DNA of 64,000 nucleotides from Chondromyces crocatus (GCF_001189295.1 NZ_CP012159.1:2804001-2868000); one strand, 5' to 3'. Shown: positions 26,757 to 36,593, counted from the stretch's first letter. The notes: generated by a model not told the origin, from the letters alone. Program-made: numbers and translations.

Positions 26757-28601
26757 CTAGCGCTCGGTAGCGCTCGGCGGGGTGTCTGCGTCCGTCTCAC
26801 CGAGGTCGCTGGTCTGACCGAGCTGGGAGAACGCGGTGAGGACCTGCGGGGCGACCGCGTCGAGCCAGCGCCGGTACTCGGGCAGGTCGCGCAGCTCGGT
26901 CTGGAGGCGGGCGATCTCGTTTGCGCCAACCGCATCGGGGTGCGCAGCAGCTCGGCCGAGTTCCGCCAGCAGCTCGTCGCGGGGGGAGAGGGGCAGGTTG
27001 CCGATCCGTTCGGCGAGTGCGGCCACGGCGGCGAGGTCGCCGCGGCCGCCAGCGAGGGTGAGATCGAGGCGCAAGCGTGTGGCGTTCAGGTAGGCGTAGA
27101 GGGGGAACTGCTCGGCGAGGAGCTGGTACTCGGCTTCGGCGTCCTCGACCCGGCCGGTGATGGCGAGGAGCGAGGCGCGCTCGGCGAGGATGCCCGGGAA
27201 GAGGAGGTCGGAGGCGAGCTCACGGTAGAGGGGCGACGTGAGCTTGCTCAGGGCCGCGTCGCAGTGGCGCAGGGCCGCGGGGAAGTCGGCGCGTCGGTCA
27301 TGCCATCCAGCGAGCGTGAGGTGCGCCTGGGCGGCGAAGAGGAGGGCGCGGGTGTCGCTGATGCGGGTCAGCTCGGCGATGGCGGCGGACTCTTCACCGC
27401 GCGCGAGGGCGCCGAGGGTCGTGGCGATGGAGGCGTCGGCGTACCGCCGCTTCTGGACGAGGAAGAAGCCGATGAGCGTCAGGAACACGGCGATGGGGAA
27501 GACGTAGAAGAGGACGATGGATCCGAGCTGCGCGAGGGGCGCTGTCGCGGTCGGTGCGGGGGTAGGGTTCGCATCGAAGGGGTCGAGGGCCAGCGTGAGC
27601 GCGATGAGGGGGAGCGCGATGACGGTGATCCAGATCCACTGCTGGCTGCGGGGGGTCTTCGTTCGTTCCTCGGCGGCGGCGCGGGCGGTGGGGTCGACCC
27701 GCGGGGTCGCTGGCGTTCGCGTGGAGGTGGAGGGGCCAGGCGCGCGGGGGCCGTCGTCGGTGCGTCGCGCGGCCTCGGGCACGAAGGGGGCAGCGCCAGG
27801 GGCGAGCTGGGTGAGCCAGTCGGCGTTCGGCGGCTCGTCGCTGGGGGGCTGCTCGGCGGTCTCGCGGTAGATGCTCGTCGTCCGGGCCTTCAGCATGCGC
27901 AGGTAGCCGCGGACGATGGCGCGCTCGCGTGGATGGGTGTGTTCGAGGAGCAGTGTGCGTCGCGCTTGCAGGTGCGTCGCGAGCGCGGTGCGGTCGCCTG
28001 CGCGCTCGAGGGAGATGGCGGTGGCCAGCTCGGCGCGCGCGAGGGCTTCGGGGGTCGCGTGGGCGTTGCCGAGGACGGCCTCGGTGTCACGGCGCGCGCC
28101 GTCGTCATCACCGGTGGAGGCCCGGAGCAGGGCGCGGAGGCCCTGGGCGATGGAGACGTGGGGTTGCTCGTCGTGGCTGTTGCGGCCGAGGGGTTGGGAG
28201 AGCGCGCCGTCCGCGTGGCGCAGGCCGTCCTTCAGCGCTCCCTGCCGCAGGGCGAGGACGGTACGGTGGATGTCGAGGAGGCGCAGGAAGGCCGGGAGCC
28301 GTGTGGTGGTCTCGGTGTGATCGAGCAGCTCCTTCGCGTCGGCGAAGCGTCCGTCGAACAGGAGGCCGACGGCGCGGTTGAGCAGGTGCTGGGTCGCGTT
28401 GCGAGCGCGTCGCCGCAGGTTGGCGAAGGTGAGGAAGCCGCCGAGAACGAAGAGCGCCATGCAGAGCGTCGGGACGCCGATGAGGGCGTAGATGCCCACG
28501 CCCACGAGCATGGCGACGATCCCGATGCGGGCGTCGCGCGTCGTTTTCCGGTGGGCGGGATGCGGGGGGATCCCGAGACGGGCGATGAGGGGCTCGGCCA
28601 T
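26757..28601 (-). CDS. Membrane-anchored repeat protein, paralogue 3 of 3
   Basis: This 614-residue protein starts MAEPLIARLGIPPHPAHRKTTRD, followed by a hydrophobic hairpin (IGIVAMLVGVGIYALIGVPTLCMALFVLGGFL). A helical, TPR-like cytoplasmic segment follows (LLFDGRFADAKELLDHTETTTRLPAFLRLLDIHRTVLALRQGALKDGLRHAD). A second membrane pair lies near the middle (IWITVIALPLIALTLAL and IVLFYVFPIAVFLTLIGFFLV). A second TPR-like block ends the protein (ADFPAALRHCDAALSKL; LAERASLLAITGRVEDAEAEYQLLAEQFP). It is clearly homologous over its length to the two genes upstream. The large open frame on the opposite strand is a codon-bias shadow. Function unknown; no known family recognised. Confidence 0.85.
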   Translation of the reverse strand: MAEPLIARLGIPPHPAHRKTTRDARIGIVAMLVGVGIYALIGVPTLCMALFVLGGFLTFANLRRRARNATQHLLNRAVGLLFDGRFADAKELLDHTETTTRLPAFLRLLDIHRTVLALRQGALKDGLRHADGALSQPLGRNSHDEQPHVSIAQGLRALLRASTGDDDGARRDTEAVLGNAHATPEALARAELATAISLERAGDRTALATHLQARRTLLLEHTHPRERAIVRGYLRMLKARTTSIYRETAEQPPSDEPPNADWLTQLAPGAAPFVPEAARRTDDGPRAPGPSTSTRTPATPRVDPTARAAAEERTKTPRSQQWIWITVIALPLIALTLALDPFDANPTPAPTATAPLAQLGSIVLFYVFPIAVFLTLIGFFLVQKRRYADASIATTLGALARGEESAAIAELTRISDTRALLFAAQAHLTLAGWHDRRADFPAALRHCDAALSKLTSPLYRELASDLLFPGILAERASLLAITGRVEDAEAEYQLLAEQFPLYAYLNATRLRLDLTLAGGRGDLAAVAALAERIGNLPLSPRDELLAELGRAAAHPDAVGANEIARLQTELRDLPEYRRWLDAVAPQVLTAFSQLGQTSDLGETDADTPPSATER

Positions 28602-28674
28602 GATGCTGGGGCGAGGGTAGGGCCGTCCGTCGTAAAACGCAGCAGCTGGCGTGGGATGCCCGTGTTCCCCCGCG

Positions 28675-30681
28675 CTACGTTTCGGGGGACGCGCGTGGGC
28701 GAGGGGGCGTGAGCGTGGCCAGGGCCGCATCGCGTTCTGCTTCTGCGCTCGCCTCGGCTTCGAGTTCGGCGTCTCGGGTCGCGTCGGCGTCCGTCTTCGC
28801 GTGGGGTGCGTCGAGGGGCTCGGTCCGCGTGCCCGGGGTGATCGGGCAGATGAGGTCCACGGGGTCGGGGGCCTGCTCCTCGGTGCGGGCGAAGGCGGCG
28901 AGTACCGTCGGGGCCACCTGGTGCAGCCAGCGATGGGCGCGTGGGTCGTCGCGCAGCTCGGCTTCGAGGCGATCGAACTCGATGGCGCCGGCGGCTCTCG
29001 GGTCCGCGGCGGCCCGACCGAGGGCAGTGAGCAGCTCGTCCCGGGGGGAGAGGGGGAGTTCTCCAGCCTGCTCGGCGAGCTCTGCGACCCGCGTGAGGTC
29101 GCTTTGGCTGGCAGCGAGCGTGAGGTCGACGCGGAGGCGGGCGGCGTCGAGGCCGGCGTGGGCGGGGTAGTTCTCGGTGACGAGGGCGATCTCGGCGGCG
29201 GCGTCGGTGTCGCGGCCGGTCGCGGCAAAGAGGAAGGCGCGCTCCGCCAGGATGGAGGGCACGAGCTGGTCGGAAGCCAGGGCGCGTGAGGAGGGGGTGT
29301 CGAGGCGGGCGAGGGCCTCCTCGCAGTGCTGGAGCGCGGTGGCGAGGTCGGCGCGGCGCTCGGCCGCGGTGGCGAGCGCGAGGTGCGCCGAGGCGGCGAG
29401 GGTACGGCTGCGCGCGTGTCCGAGCCGGGTCAGCGCGGCGAGGGCGCGCTCCTCGTCGCCACGGGCGAGGGCGCTCGAGGCCTCGAGGAAGCGGCGGTGC
29501 TGCCGCCGGGTGTGGTGAGCGATCGAGGCGACGGTGGTGGCGAAGAGGCCGACCCAGAGCGCGCCGAGCATGTCGAGGTGGGTGGTGGAGATGCCGTCGC
29601 CTGTGGCGAGGCGCTCCACGAGCGCAGGGAACACCCTGGGCGCGATGACGTGCCAGGTGGTGAGAACGACGGTGACGAAGATGGTCAGCGCGGCCAGGGT
29701 CTGGCGCAGGGGGTGTGACGAGGACAGCTTCGCTCTGGCCTCGGCCGTGGCGCGCGCGAGTGGATCCGGGGCAGGAGGGCGACGCGGGTCATGGTCTCTC
29801 CGGGCCGGTGCGGGCCGCGCCGGGTCGTCGCTCACGCGAGCGCGCTGGGCGTGGACGAAGGCGGCGGCGCCGGGGGCGAGGCGGGCGACCCAGGCGTCGA
29901 GCGTGGGTTCGTCTCCAGGCATCTTCTCTGCGGCCTCCCGGTAGACGCTGGTGGCGCGAGCTTTCAGCATGCGCTGGTACGCGCGGACGATGGCCCGCTC
30001 GCGGAGATGAGGCGTCTCCAGCAACAGCGCGCGCTTCTCCCGCAAGTGGCGAGCGAGGGCGGCGCGGTCGTCAGCGCGTTCGAGGAGGATGGCGTGCGCC
30101 AGCTCGGCACGGGAGAGCGCTTCGAGCGGCGCAACCGGGCAGCGGCGGACCTCGTCAATGTCGGCGCGCGCTCCCTCGCGATCCGCCATGGAGGCGCGGA
30201 CGAGCGCACGGAGCGCATACCCGGAGGCGAGGGTGACCTGATCGTCGTCCCGGGACACGCGGCTCAGCGGGCGCTGGATGCCCCGGTCCGCATGGAGACG
30301 GGCGTCCTCCAGCGCGCCTTTGCGGAGGGCGATGGTGGCGCGGTGCAGGTCGACGGCGCGCAGGTAGAGAGGGGTCCGGGTGCTCGCCTCGGCAAGGTCG
30401 AGCAGCTCCTGCGCTTCACCGAGGTGTCCAGCGAACAGGAGGTTCTCCGCCCGGTGGAGCATCTGGACGGTGGGGCCGTGGGCGCGCCTCATGGCGCCGA
30501 GGCCGAGGAGGGCGACGCCGATGGCGCAGAGGGTGGCGCCAAGCAGGGCCGCGGCATCGATCAAGCAGAGCAGCAGGATGCCGTAGGCGAAGAGGATGGC
30601 ACCGATCCCCATCTTCAACGTCGCGCCGCGACGGGTCGCGTGATCGGTGACGCCGAAGCGGGCAGGGATCTCGCGGGCCAT
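28675..30681 (-). CDS. Membrane-anchored repeat protein, paralogue 2 of 3
   Basis: A 668-residue paralogue with the same plan: N-terminal MAREIPARFGVTDHATRRGATLK, a membrane hairpin (IGAILFAYGILLLCLIDAAALLGATLCAIGVALL), a TPR-like block (LLFAGHLGEAQELLDLAEASTRTPLYLRAVDLHRATIALRKGALEDARLHADRGIQ), the shared HLREKRALLLETPHLRERAIVRAYQRMLKARATSVYRE motif, two mid-protein membrane segments, and a second TPR-like block (ADLATALQHCEEALARL). The tail adds an Ala/Glu-rich stretch (DAELEAEASAEAERDAAL). The gap to paralogue 3 is 73 bp and to paralogue 1 is 122 bp, all on one strand. Function unknown. Confidence 0.85.
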   Translation of the reverse strand: MAREIPARFGVTDHATRRGATLKMGIGAILFAYGILLLCLIDAAALLGATLCAIGVALLGLGAMRRAHGPTVQMLHRAENLLFAGHLGEAQELLDLAEASTRTPLYLRAVDLHRATIALRKGALEDARLHADRGIQRPLSRVSRDDDQVTLASGYALRALVRASMADREGARADIDEVRRCPVAPLEALSRAELAHAILLERADDRAALARHLREKRALLLETPHLRERAIVRAYQRMLKARATSVYREAAEKMPGDEPTLDAWVARLAPGAAAFVHAQRARVSDDPARPAPARRDHDPRRPPAPDPLARATAEARAKLSSSHPLRQTLAALTIFVTVVLTTWHVIAPRVFPALVERLATGDGISTTHLDMLGALWVGLFATTVASIAHHTRRQHRRFLEASSALARGDEERALAALTRLGHARSRTLAASAHLALATAAERRADLATALQHCEEALARLDTPSSRALASDQLVPSILAERAFLFAATGRDTDAAAEIALVTENYPAHAGLDAARLRVDLTLAASQSDLTRVAELAEQAGELPLSPRDELLTALGRAAADPRAAGAIEFDRLEAELRDDPRAHRWLHQVAPTVLAAFARTEEQAPDPVDLICPITPGTRTEPLDAPHAKTDADATRDAELEAEASAEAERDAALATLTPPRPRASPET

Positions 30682-30803
30682 GAGGGGTACGTGCGAAGGT
30701 CAGGGGGTCGCAAGGGGACACGGAACCCCGAGCAGACCGTACTGTGAGCTTGTTTTTGAGGTGGGAGAAGGCGAGCGCGACCTTCTGCACGCCAAAACCA
30801 GGC

Positions 30804-32807
30804 TCAGGTGTCCATGACGTCGGGGCTTCGCGCGTTCGCTGCGGTCCGGGCCGCGGCTTCTGCCTCGACCTCTGCCTCGGCTTCCGTGATGGCTGCGGCG
30901 TCTGCGTGGGTGACCGGGCATCGGGCCGTGCGGAACGCACCCGAGTTTTCCTCGGCGCTTTGCTCGCCGGCCTGGATGAAGGCGGTGAGCAGGGCAGGGG
31001 CGACCTTCTGCAGCCACTCGTGGATCACCGGATCGTCGTTCAGTTCGGCTTCGAGACGGGCCCGCTCGCCGGGGCCCATGGCGTGGGGTCGTGCGGCGGC
31101 ATGTCCGAGCGAGGCGAGCAGATCGTCGAACACGGGGAGAACGCGGCCGCCTGTCTGCTGGCTGAGTGCCGCGAGCCGCTCCAGGTCGCCGCGGGAGGCG
31201 GCGAGGACGAGGGCGAGCTGGAATCGCGAGGCGTCGAGGCTGGAGTACGTCGGGTGGTTGGCGGCGAGGAAGGCGAACTCGGCCCTGGCGTCGGCATGGC
31301 GTCCGGTGGCAGCGAAGAGAAGCGCGCGCTTCGCCACGAGGGAGGGCAAGAGCTGGTCGGAGCTCAGGGCGCGGAGCCTCGGGGAATCGAGCCTGTGAAG
31401 GGCTTCGTTGCAGTGGCGCAAGGCCGTGTCGAAATCGGCACGGCGGTCGGCCACGATGGCGAGTGTGAAATGGGTCGAGGCAGCCAGGATGGGGTCGCTG
31501 ACCTGGTGCATGAGGGAGGTCAACGCTGCGAGGCCGCGCTCTTCCTCGCCTCGGTCGAAGAGCAAGACGGCGTCGGCGATGCGTTTTTTCTGGAGGTACA
31601 TGCCCAGAAACCACCAGGCGACCCACGAGATCATGAGGAGGAGGAGGGTGGGGAGGATGTGCTTGAAGAAGGTGTGCGTCGAGAGGACGACGCTTTGGAC
31701 CCACGTTCCCAGTGCCGGGAGGGTCGCGGGCGAAAGAAGGTGGATGCCCAAGGGGACGGCGGCGACGACCGCCGAGCCTGTGAGGAGGGAGCGCAGCAAG
31801 CGAGGCGATGGGCGCGTGATCCTGGCCTCGATCGGGGCGCGGGTGAAGGGTTCGGTACCCTCCCGGGCGGGCTGGTCGACGCTGGAGGGCGAGGGCTCGA
31901 ACGAGAGCGGCGCGTCGATGTCGGCGTTCGATGCGCCGGTCGGGTGGGCGCCAGGTGTGAGGAAGGCGGCCGCACTCGGGGAGAGCTGACGGATCCAGCC
32001 ATCACCTTCGGGGGCCGCAGCAAAAGACATCTCCGGGATCTGACGGTAGATGCTGGCGGACTTGACCTGGGTCATCCGCTGGTAAGCGCGGACGAGGGCC
32101 CGCTCGTCGAGATGCGGGATCTGCAAGAGGAGGGAACGCTTCTCTCGCAGGTGACGCTTGAGCGCTTCGTGGTCGCCTGTGCGCTCGATCAGCACGGCGC
32201 GCGCGAGTTCGGCACGCCCCCGTGCTTCTTCCGTGACCATGTCGCTCTGATGCACGGCTTCGATGTCGGCGAGGACGTCGGCAGGCGCAGCGGTGGGGGC
32301 ACTCAGCAGGGCGCGAAGGGAGAGGGCGGACGTGATGGAGAGCTGATTCTCGGCGCGGCTCCCCCATCCCGGGGGCCGTTCGATCACGCGGGTCGTGTGC
32401 CGCAGCGCTTCCTTCACGCGCCCTCGACGCAAGGCGATGTTCGCGCGGTTCAGAGCGATTGCCAGGAAATGGGTCGTTCTGACGGCGCGGGTCTCGGCGT
32501 AGTCGAGATGCTCTTCCGCCTCGGCGAAGCGGCGTGCGTACATCAGGCTCTCGGCCTTGTTGATCGGCTGGACCGCGGAGCTGTCGAAGAGCTGGAGCGT
32601 TGCGGCGGCGAGGTACATCGCGCCCCGTACGCTCATGATCAGGCCGAGGAAGAGCATCGGGAGCGATGTCTCCCGGGCGAACAGGCACGTTAAAAGCAAT
32701 GCGATCCCGACCACCAGGATGAGGGCGCCTGAGGCCATCGAGAGCGCTGCGTTGCGGTGCTTCGCGTGCTCGATGGTTCCGGAAAGCACAGGGGCCTCGC
32801 GTGCCAT
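30804..32807 (-). CDS. Membrane-anchored repeat protein, paralogue 1 of 3
   Basis: A 667-residue protein and the first of the three in the direction of transcription. It starts MAREAPVLSGTIEHAKHRNAALS, followed by a membrane hairpin (GALILVVGIALLLTCLFARETSLPMLFLGLIM). The TPR-like segment reads LMYARRFAEAEEHLDYAETRAVRTTHFLAIALNRANIALRRGRVKEAL. The shared motif HLREKRSLLLQIPHLDERALVRAYQRMTQVKSASIYRQ is present. A second membrane pair (HILPTLLLLMISWVAWWFLGMYL) and a second repeat block follow, and the tail is Ala/Glu-rich (AITEAEAEVEAEAAART). The similarity to paralogue 2 is evident by eye along the whole length. Function unknown. Confidence 0.85.
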   Translation of the reverse strand: MAREAPVLSGTIEHAKHRNAALSMASGALILVVGIALLLTCLFARETSLPMLFLGLIMSVRGAMYLAAATLQLFDSSAVQPINKAESLMYARRFAEAEEHLDYAETRAVRTTHFLAIALNRANIALRRGRVKEALRHTTRVIERPPGWGSRAENQLSITSALSLRALLSAPTAAPADVLADIEAVHQSDMVTEEARGRAELARAVLIERTGDHEALKRHLREKRSLLLQIPHLDERALVRAYQRMTQVKSASIYRQIPEMSFAAAPEGDGWIRQLSPSAAAFLTPGAHPTGASNADIDAPLSFEPSPSSVDQPAREGTEPFTRAPIEARITRPSPRLLRSLLTGSAVVAAVPLGIHLLSPATLPALGTWVQSVVLSTHTFFKHILPTLLLLMISWVAWWFLGMYLQKKRIADAVLLFDRGEEERGLAALTSLMHQVSDPILAASTHFTLAIVADRRADFDTALRHCNEALHRLDSPRLRALSSDQLLPSLVAKRALLFAATGRHADARAEFAFLAANHPTYSSLDASRFQLALVLAASRGDLERLAALSQQTGGRVLPVFDDLLASLGHAAARPHAMGPGERARLEAELNDDPVIHEWLQKVAPALLTAFIQAGEQSAEENSGAFRTARCPVTHADAAAITEAEAEVEAEAAARTAANARSPDVMDT

Positions 32808-32979
32808 GGGGGATCCAGGGTCGAGCGTAGGAGATGTCCAGGAGCCAGGGAATCAGAACCGTCCCGCCCAGGGGCTCCGCGCGGGGCGTCGTTCGGTCGG
32901 GGTGGCTCCGCGGCGCCCTGCTCGGGTGGGGTGTCCGATCCGGCTGGTCACCGCGTGCCGAAAAACTACCCTGGCGCCC

Positions 32980-35664
32980 ATGACGTCGAGGTCTCGCTCG
33001 TTCACCGCGCTTCTCGCTGGCGCATTCTTCGTGGGGATCGGTGCGCCCGTCGCCGCAGCGGCCGAGGCCCAGGCACTTCTGGTGCCCGCAGGTGCAGGTC
33101 AGCAAGCGCTGGCACTTCAGGGGGGAGGTGGCGGGCTCGTGGGGCGCGTGTGCAGCGCGGCGCCTTGTGCGGCGGAGGGCGGTGAGGCGCTCACCGTCCC
33201 CCCAGAGGTGCGTGGTCGGCTGGGCAGCGCGCGGATGCGGTCGGTGCGGCTCGAAGGGGGCAAGCAGCTCGCGCGGATCGACGTGCCTGGTGAAATCGGC
33301 GCCTGGACCGCGCTCGTGGCGGCGCCACTCGCCGGGAAAGGGCGGGCGCCACTGGTGCTCTGGAGCGGATGGACCGACGTGCAGCGGGGTGAGCACGGCG
33401 AGGAGCAAAGCCAGGTGGTGATCGAGGAGCCCGCCGAGAAGGGCATCCGGGTGATCGTGGGGCAGCGCCGCGCGGACGTGACGCTGTGCGGGCGGCCGAC
33501 GGTGGTGGCGGCGCGGGCGGTCGATCCTGCAACGATGACGCTCGCCCGGGGCGCGACCGTGCAGAACCTGAGCGCCGAGGAGCGCGCCCGTGCCGTGAAG
33601 CTCCCCGCAGTGCGTGGTGACGCGCCGTACGCTGCGCCAGGCTTCCAGGCGCTGCGGCCGACGGCAGCGTCGAGCGCGCTGGGCAAGCGCATCGCCGAGA
33701 TCGCGGACGGGGATCCAGCGACGTCGTGGGCCGAGGCCAAGGCAGGGATCGGGCGAGGGGAGTTCATCGCGTTCTCGGCGCCGAGCGAGGTGGCGCTGAA
33801 GGGGCTGGAGCTGCGGTTCCGGCCGTCGAGCGCTGGTGGGGTGGGTGCTCCTGGAGTGAATGCGGCAGGGGCAGGGGGCGCGGGAGCCGCCGGTGCGGGA
33901 GCCGCCGGCGTCGCAGGAACGAGCGCGGCAGGTGGGGCAAGCCCGAAGTCCGTGACGGTGAGCCCCGATGCCACGGCGCCGCGGACCCTCTACGTGGCGA
34001 CGACGGAGCGGTTGTACGCCGTCTCGGTGCCCGCGGACGCCTGGAGTGCAGACGGCGCTGGCTTCGAGGTGACCTTCCCCGAGGAGGTGCAGACCTCGTG
34101 CGTGGCCCTGGTCATCGAGGACGCTGCGGTGCCGCGGGGGGTGAAGAATCCGGAGGTGACGCTCAGCGAGGTGACGGCGCGGACCGCGTTCGACGGGATG
34201 GCGCCCGAGGCGCTGGTCGGCGCGCTCGCGGGCGGTGGGGAGCGCGCTCGTGCGGCGGCGGCGGTGCTCGCACGGAGCGGTCCGGCGTCGGTTCGAGCCG
34301 CCATGGAGGGGTACGAGCGTCTGGACCAGCAAGGGCGGCTCCTGGCGATGGGCGTGGTCGACGGGTCGTCCTGCGCCGTGCACGCGGAGTTCTTCGCCGA
34401 GCGGCTCGCATCCGCTGCCGAAACCGAGGCGGCTGCGAAGAAGCAGCGACGGTCGGAGCGGGCGCTCATGCCCGAGGGGCCGGATCCCGAGGCGCACCAC
34501 GCGCGGGATCGCATTCGCCGCTGTGGTCGTGGCGCGGCGCCGGCGCTGGCGAAGATCCTGGCGCGGAAGCCCGGGCTCGCGGTGCTGTCCGTCGTGGCGC
34601 GAGAACTCGCCGTGGCGGCGCCTGATGCGGCCGTGCCGGTGCTTCTCGACGCGATGGTCGATGCCAGCGCCGCGACCCGTAGCGAGCTACGCGCTGCACT
34701 CTCGATGGCCGCGCAGAGCAGCCGGGCCCGCCTCGCGTTCGAGCTGGAGCTGTCGCCCGAGGAAGGCAGCGAGCCCGGGGCCCCGCGGCCCGAAGGGGTG
34801 CGCATCGATCTGCTGCGCTCGGTGGGGCCGGCGCTTTCACGGCTGAAGGGCAGCGATGCGGCGTTCCGGCAGCTCGCCGTGAAAGGGGCGTCGTTCCGCA
34901 CCCGCTACCTTCTGCTCTCGCCGGCGGCGGAGCTGGCCAGAGGAGGAGATGCCGGGGCGACCGCGTGGCTCCGCAATGCGCTGCGCAGCGATGCGGATCC
35001 CCACATCAGGGCGCGCGCGGCCGAGGTCGCGGCGCAGGTGCCCGCCCTCGCTTCCGATCTCCTTGCGGCCGTGGCCGACCCGGTAGTCCGAGTGCGCGAG
35101 GCGGCCGTCGGGTCGCTGGGCGAGGTGATCGGCGCAGGAGCGCAAGCGCCACGTGGGACCGAGGCGGCGCTCGCGCTGCGGCTCGGCGCGGATCCCTGGA
35201 CGTTCGTGCGATCCAAGGCGGCGAGCGCGCTCGCGTCGCTTCCGCCTGGCGGCGCGAGCGTGGACCGGGCACTGGCAAAGGCCGTCTCCGATCTGTCGCC
35301 CGAGGTGCGGGGCAAGGCGCTCGACGCGCTGGGGGCGCGGCAGGCGCTCGATCACCGCGAGGTGGTGCGGGCACGGGCCGAGGAGCCAGAGGAACTGACC
35401 GAGGTGAGGGCGCGCGCGCTCCTGGCTCTCGGTGTGATGTGTGACCGGAGCGCGGTGGATCTCTGGACGACGCTCGCGCAGCGGGCGCGGGCGCCGGGTG
35501 GAGAGCGTGACGAGCGGCTGGGGCAGGCGTCGATCGCCGCCCTCGGCTATGTCCACCCGCCCGACCTGGCGAAGCGCCTGGCGCCACTCCTGGAGAAAGG
35601 CGTCCCGCGCGCGACGCAGGAGACGGCACGCGCGGCGCTGGAGGGCAAGGGGCGCTGCCGCTGA
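32980..35664 (+). CDS. Secreted HEAT-repeat protein with a discoidin-like region
   Basis: An 894-residue protein with a Sec signal peptide (ALLAGAFFVGIGAPVAAAAEA). Around residues 225-290 a segment (ALGKRIAEIADGDPATSWAEAKAGIGRGEFIAFSAPSEVALKGLELRF) resembles the ligand-side start of F5/8C discoidin-type domains, interrupted by a Gly/Ala-rich linker (about 290-325). From about residue 410 onward the protein is helical and HEAT-like (LVGALAGGGERARAAAAVLARSG; AATAWLRNALRSDADPHIRARAAEVAAQVP; VRVREAAVGSLGEVIGAG). It ends KGRCR. It is probably periplasmic or exported and scaffolding in role. The start at ATG 32980 is chosen for the signal peptide. Confidence 0.82.
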   Translation: MTSRSRSFTALLAGAFFVGIGAPVAAAAEAQALLVPAGAGQQALALQGGGGGLVGRVCSAAPCAAEGGEALTVPPEVRGRLGSARMRSVRLEGGKQLARIDVPGEIGAWTALVAAPLAGKGRAPLVLWSGWTDVQRGEHGEEQSQVVIEEPAEKGIRVIVGQRRADVTLCGRPTVVAARAVDPATMTLARGATVQNLSAEERARAVKLPAVRGDAPYAAPGFQALRPTAASSALGKRIAEIADGDPATSWAEAKAGIGRGEFIAFSAPSEVALKGLELRFRPSSAGGVGAPGVNAAGAGGAGAAGAGAAGVAGTSAAGGASPKSVTVSPDATAPRTLYVATTERLYAVSVPADAWSADGAGFEVTFPEEVQTSCVALVIEDAAVPRGVKNPEVTLSEVTARTAFDGMAPEALVGALAGGGERARAAAAVLARSGPASVRAAMEGYERLDQQGRLLAMGVVDGSSCAVHAEFFAERLASAAETEAAAKKQRRSERALMPEGPDPEAHHARDRIRRCGRGAAPALAKILARKPGLAVLSVVARELAVAAPDAAVPVLLDAMVDASAATRSELRAALSMAAQSSRARLAFELELSPEEGSEPGAPRPEGVRIDLLRSVGPALSRLKGSDAAFRQLAVKGASFRTRYLLLSPAAELARGGDAGATAWLRNALRSDADPHIRARAAEVAAQVPALASDLLAAVADPVVRVREAAVGSLGEVIGAGAQAPRGTEAALALRLGADPWTFVRSKAASALASLPPGGASVDRALAKAVSDLSPEVRGKALDALGARQALDHREVVRARAEEPEELTEVRARALLALGVMCDRSAVDLWTTLAQRARAPGGERDERLGQASIAALGYVHPPDLAKRLAPLLEKGVPRATQETARAALEGKGRCR

Positions 35665-35677
35665 CGGGCGCTGGGCT

Positions 35678-36511
35678 TCAGCGCCTGGGAAGCGGTCGAC
35701 CGTCCTGCGAGGGGTACTCACCCTTGATGCCGTAGCGGCTCCCCTGGCGAGGGCCGACTTCCATGTCGTTGCCCTCGCCGGGCAGCGCCGAGCGCACGGC
35801 GGGATCCGGGCTGTCGACCGCAGGGATCTCGTCCCGCCGCGAGGGCATCTCGATGGGGACCGCGGTCATCACCCCGGCTCGGAGAGGGTGCCCTCCGCAG
35901 GCGATGGGCGTGATGCGCATGGCGTCGTCGCGCGCCACCTGCGCCTGCGACATCACGTCGGAGAAGAAGTAGTCCAGGTCGGGGTCTCGCGAGACGCGCT
36001 GACCCTCGACGGCGATGCGCTCGATCAGCACCTGCCTCGTGGGCTGGCCCGCCATGAACGCGGCGTCGAGGGCCGAGCCCGACAGGGAGCGGAGCACGCG
36101 GAGATCCTCCTGGTTCGCGAGGGCCAGGGCGGTGATCTGCGCGTCGGAACGGCTCATGCTGCCGACGTCGATGTGCTTGTCTCGGGAAAGCTCGTGCACC
36201 TTGGCGAGATTGCGCCGGTGCGTGGCGAGGAGCTTGCCCGCGAAGGCCTGGACCGCCGGCGAGGCGGCATGCCGCTGGGCGAAGGCGCAGCGATCGATGC
36301 CCGCCTGGGCGATGACGGCGGTGGCCGCCAGGAGCCGTGCGGTGGCGCTCGCCTCGTCCTCCATGACCGTCCCGAAGACCATCACACCGCCGGGCTGTCC
36401 CTGCCCTGGTGCCACGGGCTGGGGCTTCTCGGCGGCGATGACATCGCCGCGGTTGCCTGGGTCGCACCCCGCGAGCAATGCGAGCGCAGCCAGCATCCAG
36501 ACTCGTCGCAT
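35678..36511 (-). CDS. DUF4142-type lipoprotein
   Basis: A 277-residue protein with a lipobox signal (MLAALALLAGC). The central helical region matches the DUF4142 pattern: TARLLAATAVIAQAGIDRCAFAQRHAASPAVQAFAGKLLATHRRNLAKVHELSRDKHI, then HIDVGSMSRSDAQITALALANQEDLRVLRSLSGSALDAAFMAGQPTRQVLIERI. The C-terminal 60 residues are polar and probably disordered. AGGAGG lies 5 bp before the ATG at 36511, which fixes the start. DUF4142 proteins are ferritin-like helical bundles of unknown function found in periplasm or outer membrane. It converges with the HEAT gene, 13 bp apart. Confidence 0.85.
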   Translation of the reverse strand: MRRVWMLAALALLAGCDPGNRGDVIAAEKPQPVAPGQGQPGGVMVFGTVMEDEASATARLLAATAVIAQAGIDRCAFAQRHAASPAVQAFAGKLLATHRRNLAKVHELSRDKHIDVGSMSRSDAQITALALANQEDLRVLRSLSGSALDAAFMAGQPTRQVLIERIAVEGQRVSRDPDLDYFFSDVMSQAQVARDDAMRITPIACGGHPLRAGVMTAVPIEMPSRRDEIPAVDSPDPAVRSALPGEGNDMEVGPRQGSRYGIKGEYPSQDGRPLPRR

Positions 36512-36593
36512 GATGGCCTCCTGGTGAGTGATTCCGGCTGGAATCGCTTGCGATGATTGTGCCGGAGACGGTGCGCGCGGGTGGGCCTGGCAG

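Noticed and set aside
26940-28712. Plus-strand open frame opposite membrane repeat paralogue 3
   Set aside because: Gly/Glu-rich shadow without domains. The minus-strand reading is supported by homology to two neighbouring paralogues.
32002-34500. Minus-strand open frame opposite the HEAT-type gene and overlapping paralogue 1
   Set aside because: Arg/His/Pro-rich with no recognisable domain. The HEAT-type gene has a signal peptide and repeats, and paralogue 1 has homologues next to it.
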